Source of the DNA: Datnioides undecimradiatus
Lineage: Eukaryota; Chordata; Actinopteri; Lobotiformes; Datnioididae
Assembly: GCA_008933995.1 (NCBI GenBank)
Contig: WARS01000036.1
Location: forward strand, 8,293,285 to 8,357,284
DNA: 64,000 nt
Reading direction: 5' to 3'
The notes below the pieces were generated by a model, which searched no databases, was not told the origin of the DNA, and saw only the letters and a program-made list of their open reading frames with translations. Shown piece after piece: positions 53,101-61,502 of the stretch (positions are counted from its first letter, which is position 1; each line of letters begins with the position of its first letter). The position numbers were made by a program, and so were the translations under genes.

Positions 53101-54270
53101 CTTGTTTTGCATTGCTTACAGTAACTTCAGCACAAATGAAGTCGTTTTCAAATTGAAATATTTTTGTTTTGACTGTTTGCGCTCAGGTTGCAGCTCTTAA
53201 AACTATGGCTATCCAAGGTGGTCCCACATACAGTCTGTCTCAACAACCTTGGGCACAGCCAGGTAAGATTTGTCTCAGGAAACACCCCCAGCATTGTACT
53301 ATAATTCATCAAAACTTGTATAGTGAATGCTAGAGGGCACATCAATGCTTTTTTGTTGTTTTTTTTCCCCTCTCAGTTCACCTTTTTTTCCTCTTTTCAG
53401 CAAAGATCAACGATATAGTGATGGCTACCTACCGGGTGATGAAGAGCAAGCTGCCAAGCACTTTACAGAGCATGTCCTTGTACTTGGCCAATAGAGACAC
53501 AGAGTTCATCCTTTTCAAGCCTGTCCGGGTGGGTGGCAGAAACGGAAGTTTGTAACGCGCACAGCATGAGTCAGTTTCTTTTCAAGTCATTGTTAAAGCT
53601 CAAAGAATCCTTCATACTGTGTTTACAAAGCAGGACCGCCATGTGATTGCATTCAAAGGTTTAATCAGTAATTATAATATTAAGTCACTGGAGTAAAATT
53701 TTAGAGGGATATAGATCTCAATCCTGTGATTTAATTCTAGTGGTGGGTTTGGAGATTGTGCCTTTAGCTATAAATTATTGGTGTGATTGAACTCTAATAG
53801 AGAAATCTTTGTGCTGCCTGCGCACCGTTTATCAAGGTGCCAGGTGAAGCTGAATGAGAGAGAAACAGAATTCTAGTGGTTGACATGGAAACAAGATAGT
53901 GAGGGGACGTAGGCCAGATGGAAATGTAGTATTAATTTCCCTCCAGCACGCAGTAAGAGCTTGGCTTTTTCCACAGAATAACATCCAGCAGGTATTCCAA
54001 AGACTGCACGCCTTGCTTCAGGAGGAGTACAGCGGAGAAGACCTTCAAATCATCGCATGCCCATCTATGGAGCAGGTACAGTACTGCGGGATTAGCACAG
54101 CCAAAGGCAGCTGACATAGTTTTAATAATGCTGCTGCAACATCCACAAGTGCTGAGAACCACTTCAGTGGAGAAATGTTTGATAAGGAATGCCGGCTAAG
54201 TCACGGTGAGCACTCATCATTCTTTACGGCTCTCTTTCAGATTAACCTACTGCTGTCTGTGAATAAGTAA
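44200..54270 (+). CDS. cog3: Conserved oligomeric Golgi complex subunit 3 (COG3), complete, 23 exons
   Basis: Exons: 44200-44367, 44636-44782, 44888-44949, 45880-46045, 46642-46716, 47145-47237, 47530-47655, 47777-47857, 47942-47985, 48090-48216, 48888-48979, 49252-49391, 50016-50176, 50740-50848, 50948-51066, 51177-51266, 51900-52020, 52308-52396, 52533-52667, 53187-53262, 53401-53528, 53977-54075, 54241-54270. The 825 aa compare with 828 in human; every phase closes. Conserved blocks: [20 protein letters not shown] (Sec34-like region), [37 protein letters not shown] and the C-terminal SVNK. Known role: a lobe A subunit of the COG tethering complex, needed for retrograde vesicle traffic in the Golgi and for normal glycosylation. 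The start is the first ATG, which gives [20 protein letters not shown] in place of the longer alanine-rich human N-terminus. The exon ending at 50848 uses a weak donor (GTCCGT). Confidence 0.98.
49751..49850 (+). mobile_element. Fragment of a common teleost repeat in a cog3 intron
   Basis: The string GGCTAGCTGTTTCCCTCTG, then TTCCAGTCTTTGTGCTAAGC and AGCCAGCTGCTGG, is the hallmark of an abundant teleost non-autonomous repeat. Two further fragments of the same family occur at 62313-62395 and 62621-62771. Confidence 0.7.
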
Positions 54271-55295
54271 TGTCCAAGTTCGGCGTGTGGCGATGCCAGT
54301 GAGCACCCTCTGGATAGCAATGGGATGTTGCAACTCCAGCCATGACCGGGAGCTGCCAAGCTGAGTGGGCGAGATGACCAGAGAACTGTACCTGAGATGC
54401 AAGCTGGACTGGGAGTGCTGAACTGACAGCGGAAAAAAAAATCCTACACAAGGCCAAAGATTCTCCGAACAGACAGGAGCTCGAGTAGCTACAAGTATGT
54501 TGAAGTTCAGCTATTCATCTGAAGCCCATAACAGACTGGGAAGGGTTATATTTTGGGGTACTGATCATTTTGTTTGACTCAAATTGACAGCAGTGTTGTG
54601 GTTAGGGTTGTGTTCATGTAGGAGAAATCACAGTAGCATCTCTCTTACCACCAGTTATTTTGAATCAAAATTATTTGCACACTATGCACAGGTTTTTTGG
54701 GGGGGGGTGAAATATATTAAGTGTGTTCAGAGAAGGACACTTGAGGTGTGCAAATAGAGGCACTAAAGGGTTGTTCACCTGCCAGGTAGCTAATGGCCAG
54801 TGAAGGGAGCTTGCATCCAGATGTCCAGATTCCCCCGATGGCTTTGGAAGGATAACGAGGGGAAAATGCTGCAAAATATTTTATTCCTCTATTTTAAAAT
54901 GTCAGTACAAATGTGGTGGCAGGATGCGCTACAGGACGCTCAGGTCCAACAGGTTTCTCCCTCTGATCACAGAAAAATCCACACAGCTGTTCTTTAAAGA
55001 AGAAAGATTTCTTTTGTTTATTCTGTTGCATTGAATCTTGTGTTTTATACTTTTTTCTTTTTATAAATAGGTCGATTAAAAACTAATATACTTTTACTTT
55101 TGGACCATTGACCTTGGCAGTTTTGCACTGTATACTGTATGATTTATGGGTGTGTGTCCTAGTGGTCCTCACAGAGTAACAGAAAGTGACAGGACACTGT
55201 CAGTGGAACATTTGCTTTGGTGTGTCCCCTGTAAAATGACGTGTACAGTTATACTATTTATGAACATTCTGATTAAAAAAAAAAAAAAAAAAGGT
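54271..55295 (+). terminator. cog3: cog3 3'UTR with poly(A) signals
   Basis: Candidate signals are ATTAAA at 55075-55080 and ATTAAA at 55272-55277, the latter running into an A17-18 tract. The distal site would end the cog3 transcript around 55290. That is within about 30 bases of the poly(A) signal of the oppositely oriented gene. Inside the UTR only short unrecognised ORFs occur. Confidence 0.5.
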
Positions 55296-55312
55296 TAATG
55301 ACGTTCTTTGGT

Positions 55313-55318
55313 TTTATT
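55313..55318 (-). terminator. Poly(A) signal of the minus-strand FAM194-domain gene
   Basis: TTTATT on the plus strand reads AATAAA on the minus strand. It lies 100 bases downstream of the stop codon at 55418, giving a short 3'UTR with cleavage near 55290-55300. Confidence 0.6.
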
Positions 55319-55417
55319 TCTAGAAAGCACTTTGTGGTTGCATTTACATTCTGGGAGCACTACAGTACAAGTCGCTTCACACAAATGAGAAACTGCCATT
55401 CAAGGACATCGTCGGCT

Positions 55418-58400
55418 TTAGGGGGTCTTCTTGGCAGACTGTTGCTGCTTCATTGGCAGCCGCCGTCTTTCCATCTGTGAGATGAGGCTTTGCTGGGGCT
55501 TGACCTTCCACGGACTGACAGTCTTTTGATAGCTGATGAGGGACTGGATGTTCTGGAGTAGGACATTGATCTCTGCACTCTTCTGCTGCAGATCCCTCTG
55601 AAGCATGTCAGGCCCCGGCAGCGTCAGACCTTTGCCTTGATTCAGCTACGACAGTGAGGAAATGAAGCACAATCAATGATTTGGCCCAAAATTGTGTCTG
55701 CACCTCACTTGTATTTCTGCTAGCGCTACAAACGATTATTAACATTACAAGCCACACTAACTTACTTTCAATTTTGCCCCTACATGAAGCCGTGCACCAT
55801 GTCCGCCGGAGGTGAAAGTGATGCAGACGTGCTCTTGGGATTGGATTCGGATGCTGAGGTTACGGCTCAGTGTCAGGCAGAGGGGCTGGCATGGCGGAGC
55901 ATGAACATGATGCTTATTGTCCAGCCAGCTCCAGTGTTTCTTCAAATCTCCTGTGTCACTGTAGTAGGTGCCCCCCCATGGAGTCAGATTCATCCTAATA
56001 AAGAGAAGCAGCATGTGAATGATAAGCCCCTGAGGGGTTTTATCGTCCCACCCAGACAGGTTGTTATTTCTGTCTGCTGCCAATTTTATCAATAATTAAA
56101 CTGAACTTGAAACGCTTCTACAGAGAACAGTTGATAATTAAATAGATTTTAATTACAAAGTAATAGGCTGATTTTATATCAGCTATATTGACACTATAAA
56201 ATAAAATATTTTCAACTGAATAATAAACCAATCATACCAAATGCAGCCATTGTTGTGATAACAGGTCCCTCGTCCCCTGCTGGTGAAAACGGCCTGAATG
56301 CGAGGCTGCAGGTGTTTGTCTTGCAGCACAACCACGCAAGACCAGTCAGCTGATTGTGAGGCACATAAAAGAATAGCAAGCCTGCCGGATGGATAGCTTT
56401 TCAATGATGATTAAGGCGAACAATCAAACATGGTGTTTTTATGAAACCATGTCTGCTAGAATTACTTTAAAGGATACCACACCTGCCCAGCTCCATCTGG
56501 AAAGATCACAATAAATGTTTGACCATTGCTGTAGTGTTTGAGGAGCGGCGTGGTCCTCTGTCCATTCAAACAGGTTAAATGGATAAGATGTTAAATAATT
56601 AATAGGCTTTGAGTCTCTCAGCTGTAGTCATGATTGAACCTCGTTACAGTTGATGAACAGTTGTGATTTCAGTGTATGATGATACCTTCAGTCCAGCATT
56701 TTTTCCATTTAAAGAAAAAGTGTTTTCAGAATAAATGATTTCCATGTCAGGGAATGAAATGTCCTTCATTTCAGTCCAGACTTCATCTGAGAGTCCATAG
56801 TGTAGAGTGCTAAATAGTTCTTGTTTGTCTCCTGTAATGTAGTTAAAGGTGTCACAGCTTAGATGAATGAAAGGGAAAATTAATAATTTAATCTGCCTGA
56901 GATGTCTGTCTGTGGTAAAGCGTGTGTGTGTAACCTGCTTTACGGCTCCGATGATCTGAGCTCCGTTCAAACTCCAAACCTTTCAACCTGCGGCGTATCC
57001 TGTAAAATGTAAAGTTCAGGATTCAATAGCATGAAAATGTAATTTGAAAACTATTTAATGGTGGAAGCCAATAATGGACAAGAGCGATCCTGACCTTTGA
57101 TCTTTCTGCATCGCTGGGTACCTATCAGTAACGGTTTCTTCTCTGATAACTGCTGCACCCTTCAGCAAAATCTCTGGAAACTTCAGTCTCTTCTTTCCAC
57201 AAAAAGACATAATGAGAAAAAGAGGTTAGTGTGATTTTTTTTTTTTTAATTTATTATTATCACTCATCCTGTGGATGTAAATAAAAGCCTAATTGTAAAA
57301 TCTTATTACTGAATACTTTAAATACCACATCAGTTACAGTGTTGGAGTATTTTACTTTAGAAACCACCTATCTGAATCCATGTGGTTTGTATCCCCCTAT
57401 TTGAAATGTTTGGGAAGTAATTTCATCTTGAAACGGTTTTGGTTTGACTTTAGGGAGAGTCCACAAAGTCAGACATAGTCCTCATGAGAACTGTATTTAC
57501 AGACAATGTAAGTGAAGTCATATTATCAGGCTACACAAAGTGGATTAGTTCTTCTTAATTCTTGAGTTGAATATTTGGAATACTAAAGATACAATGCTTG
57601 GGTCATACAGTATGACTGAAAACATCTGACTGATACCATTGAAGCTTGATGGCTTAATCTGAAACTTGCTTCCGATTGGATTTTTGAATTTGTAAAGGCA
57701 TAAAAACAAAAAATAACAAACTAGAGCCATGCTAGCAGCACTCAGGCTGTACTGCACATCTGAGCTTTAAGGTAAATGCCAAAGCCAGCCTGCTAGAATA
57801 CTCACAACCATACCAAGAAGTAGTAGGCAGTAGGTATGTAATGCAACATTTGCTAATTAGTATTCAGCCATAAACCAGGTAGAATTTCACAGATATTGCT
57901 CAAAATCTTGTGGCGATCAGTCCATTAGTTGTGAAGACATTTCACTTGGAACCATAAATGCTGACCTGAGCTGATCACTACAGTCAATAAGGATAAGATT
58001 GAAATGATCTCAGCTGTTTTTTTGCTTCCTTGAACATCTCAGCTCGTAGTTTCACACTGACACTGAATATCTCCATTCAGCAAATGACGACATGAGCAAA
58101 ATCTCACTTTTTTCCCGTAGTTTCAGTCAGCTTTTATATAACATGAGCGTGTCACCATATTAACAGTGGTGGATGCACACTCACACTCACCTCTTTTGGG
58201 TCAGCACTCTTGGCTATCTGATCACTGGTCACCAGGGGTTTCTTCAGCTGCTGGCTGTGCTGGCAGCTAATGTTTAACAGAGTCTGCAGCGACTGCTCTG
58301 ATGAGTCTGATTCACTTGGGGTTGGAGTCTGAAAACATTGTAGGAGTAGACACCTTTTTTTTTTTTTTTACAATTTTAAATCTTATTTTCTTTTGTGAAA

Positions 58401-58953
58401 AAGACAGCATCACAAAGTGCACAGTACCCAAATAGTCCAGTTAATGAGATATCCAAAAAGCATGTCTAGCACCTTTTAAAACAAGCAGCAGCAGAGATGT
58501 TTTGAGACAAACAGGCTAATAGAGTGCTCCATAAATAAATTCATATTTATATAAGAAGAGGAAAAAGAGCAGTTCAAAAGTGGCCTTTTTCCCCTCCATA
58601 CCTTGTCCACATTAGTTAAAGACTCTTCAGTTTCTCCTTGGTAGGCTGCAGGAGTTCGGGGAGTTTCCTGGCTGAGTGAATCCAACACTTCATTATCTGG
58701 GGATATCTCTAACTCAGACTTCATGTTTTTAGGAACGCTCTGAGGAGAAAAAAAACAAAAAACAAAGACACTTCATAATTTATTAAATTCTTTGAGGTCT
58801 TTAACTTGTGCTTCATGAATAAATCAAAACCATGTCTCTGGATACCATGTCATATCATCTTTCACAAGATAAAACTTACAATGTGACAAGGATAGACAGT
58901 GCTGTGAAAACTTAAATTCAGTTTTCTTTGCCAATTGCAAGATTATTTCTAAA

Positions 58954-58984
<31 letters not shown>

Positions 58985-59712
58985 ACCTCATATATGCTAA
59001 TTGTATCTATTCACCGTTTGTCTAAGGTCTCTCTACAAAGAGCATTTCAAATGTTAGTTTAATAACATAAAAATAGTCAGGTTCAGAGAAACCTCTCCTC
59101 CTAGTAAAGCCTTTACTCTGTCAAGGACATCAACGCTGCACTTGACAGAGACGAAGGTTTTACAAGCTGGAGTACCTCACTGTGAGTTTGTCGTCGTAAA
59201 CCATCTTCTGGGTATTTACCCCATCTCATCTGCTCAGATGTCAGCCCCAAATTCTTGTGAAGAGCTTTTGATGTCTCAAGGTTTGGGTATTTATAGTCTG
59301 CCAATGCAAAGAAAAAAGCCAAACTCCTACTAATCATCACAGATGTATGCAGCCTTTTACCAGCCAAGGTCACAGATGCATAATTAGCATGAAATGTGAA
59401 GTAGCTGTACCTTCACTGCACTCCTCCTCGTCTCTCCATTCAGTCTGTGAACTGACGCTGACTCTGGTGACGACTCTCCCGTCGTATGCATGGATCCTCA
59501 GATATTCTTTCTGATATCTGTCCTATGTCCATTAGTTGCACAACTTCAGTGTCTGCTGCTCATAATGCCCTGACTCTTGTCACTTTGTGGCATTTCTGTC
59601 CTGAGCTCTGTTTGTTTACAAGTCCAGGATTTGTTGCTGAATCCATCTCAGTTGATTTGCCGGGTGAGTTGAGTGTTGTTGCATCTTCATCTTTGTGATA
59701 TCCTCGACTCAT
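55418..59712 (-). CDS. FAM194-domain protein, ERICH6/ERICH6B-like, complete (12 exons)
   Basis: Exons in transcript order: 59712-59584 (ATG), 59522-59411, 59297-59176, 58739-58602, 58328-58191, 57192-57095, 56999-56935, 56831-56686, 56557-56478, 56396-56238, 55994-55766, 55645-55418 (stop). This gives 547 aa with closed phases. Exon 2 has an acidic patch (EWRDEEECSED). The C-terminal half is the FAM194 domain: FPDGAGQV, YPSGRLAILL, RGRGTCYHNNG, MNLTPWGGTYY, HVHAPPCQPLCLTL, GAKLK. Function in the family is unknown; human ERICH6 and ERICH6B are described as mainly testis-expressed. It is tail-to-tail with cog3, as ERICH6B neighbours COG3 on human 13q14, which favours ERICH6B. Less certain: the 61-nt first intron, the donor of exon 6 (an alternative 24 bases earlier), and a tandem AAG|AAG acceptor at exon 6. 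Confidence 0.85.
57840..58000 (+). mobile_element. Degenerate teleost interspersed repeat in an intron
   Basis: ACATTTGCTAATTAGTATTC, then TTGTGGCGATCAGTCCATTA and GTTGTGAAGACATTTCACTT, resemble in order an abundant fish repeat (ACATTTGCTAATTAGC ... GGCAATCCATCCAATAGTTGTTGAGACATTTCA). Only part of the element is present. Identification is from memory. Confidence 0.5.
58951..58981 (+). repeat. (AC)n microsatellite
   Basis: About 15 AC units in an intron of the minus-strand FAM194-domain gene. Confidence 0.97.
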
Positions 59713-59818
59713 TGTGGAACAGATGTGAGCAGAGAAACCACAAATGATTTATAAAAGAAAAAAACATGTTGAATCGGATCCAGAATGGTCAAATGAAAGC
59801 AGCGTGTTTTGCTCCCAG

Positions 59819-59832
59819 TGTACCATAGCAAC
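59819..59832 (-). promoter_or_regulatory. RFX X-box-like motif in the FAM194-domain gene promoter
   Basis: TGTACCATAGCAAC fits GTNRCC-N2-RGYAAC at 12 of 14 positions with a perfect AGCAAC half-site. It lies about 107 bases upstream of the ATG at 59712. A weaker X-box-like GTTTCTATGGTAGAC follows at 59852-59866. Promoter-proximal X-boxes are typical of ciliary and sperm-flagellum genes; the role here is inference. Confidence 0.5.
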
Positions 59833-61502
59833 CACAGAACAATAAACGACTGTTTCTATGGTAGACATGTTGAAAAAAGAAGAGAAAACTCTACTGAATA
59901 TCTTCCAAACCCGCCTTTTCTTTTATTTGATCTTTTTTCCTTCTGTAATTTCTCACCTTAGCAATGCCTTTACATTCAATTCTTCAAATCACAACATCTC
60001 ATCATATACATACAGCATTTTTTCAGTGTTTTCCAGTGATGTGCTAACAATTTGTTGCCTTTTTTTTCCTCAGAGTCATCTGAATTATCATACTCACATT
60101 GAAAATCTTGAGCAATACGATTTTCAGCTATGCTCTGCCAATAAAGCAAATGTAAATTTGACTTTCAGAGAAAGCAAAAGAAAAAGGGCTCTGTGGAGGG
60201 TTTTCACCATCTGCAAAAAAAATCCTAAGTGTAAATCAGCTGTACGTCCACATTCAGTGACTGTCTGAGCTCAATAATTTAGAGGTCTGGGAATTACTTA
60301 ATTAAAAGTCCTCCAGACAACCATAAATAGTAACTAGATAATGGAAATAAATCATTTACAGTGATCTGCAATTGACTAGAAGCCCAGACTAGTTATAGTA
60401 GATTGAAACTATTTGCAGAGTACAATGAAACCAGCAAATCTCTCTAAATATAAAAGCTACAAACTTCAGATAAAGAAAAAAAGTAATACGGCATTTGAGT
60501 CATTCACTGCAAATGATTACTTTTACTGAACTTCATACCTGCAACATGATAAGAAGTTGCGATCAGTGTTGAAAAATGGCACCTGTTAAATGACTCTACT
60601 GTAACTGTATAATGGTAGCTTTATAGCCCAAAGCATTGTTCTCTTATTCATGCAATTTAGCTTTTGTAAATACATTATCTCGTGTTTGCTTCCTAAATAG
60701 ATTAGAAATAATACACAGAATCTGAAGTCCACTTAAAAAATAACTTGATCTAATCACATTTTACTTAAGGAAGCTTTATTTATGTTACTGTACTGCAACA
60801 TCACATGGTAAACAGTTATTATATTATTTATTCATATAAATGCCAAGCGATCACTGGTTGGGTAGGATGGGAACAGTGGTGTTTCAATGATGAAAATAGG
60901 CATGTGATGATTTTGGGGGATGACAGGTTGGATTAGATAGATGATGGAGAGATTGATGGGGGGGATATAAAAGATGTGTGCTTATGGTTTCGTGCCTGTT
61001 TCCTGTTTCTGCTGGCCTCTGTGCTCTTATAAAGGAGACATCGACGTATATACAACTTGTGTTTTTCTATTCGGTATTTAGTGGGATTTTGCAAGAATTT
61101 CAGGCCTTCAGTTGTTTGCAGGAGCTATAAAAGCAATCGATTTGGCACTGAATCCATCACAGCTGCGTTTTATGGAAGGTCAGGAATTCATTATTCATTT
61201 GTTCTCAGTGATCTTTTTAAACACAATATGGCCCAAACACAGACAACCTTCACTTCTTTTCTGAGGTTTTTTATCTGTATTTTTTTCTTCCTCTTCCTCT
61301 TCTTCTTCTTCTTCAAAATTGTAACTATCTGATCATAATGTTTGCATTAGTGCCCAACCTTTTGACTCGTTCTTCAATATTCTTTAGAGCCTGAATGTAA
61401 ATGTGACTGTAAGGATGAGATACTCAAGAGGTTTGAATTGGTATTAGGCTGTAAAGGGTTACACATCCATCCATGATGTTGTGTTAATTCTGTATTTCTC
61501 TG
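59833..61502. other. Spacer between the tandem FAM194-domain genes
   Basis: About 1.7 kb with the 5' flank of the upstream-coordinate gene and the 3' flank of its paralogue. It is AT-rich, with a TTC/CTT tract near 61283-61315. A 136-codon plus-strand ORF (59858-60268) has no recognisable domain. A minus-strand AATAAA (TTTATT on plus) occurs only near 60776, about 0.7 kb from the paralogue's stop, so its poly(A) site is uncertain. Confidence 0.6.
61283..61315 (+). repeat. (TTC/CTT)n microsatellite
   Basis: Pyrimidine-rich CTT/CCT repeats in the spacer, with pure TTC at the right end. Confidence 0.9.

Noticed and set aside
59858..60268. 136-codon plus-strand ORF starting with ATG between the FAM194-domain genes
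   Set aside because: It is low-complexity and Phe/Ser/Asn-rich as expected for AT-rich spacer, has no recognisable domain and no splice signals, and overlaps the promoter flank of the minus-strand gene.
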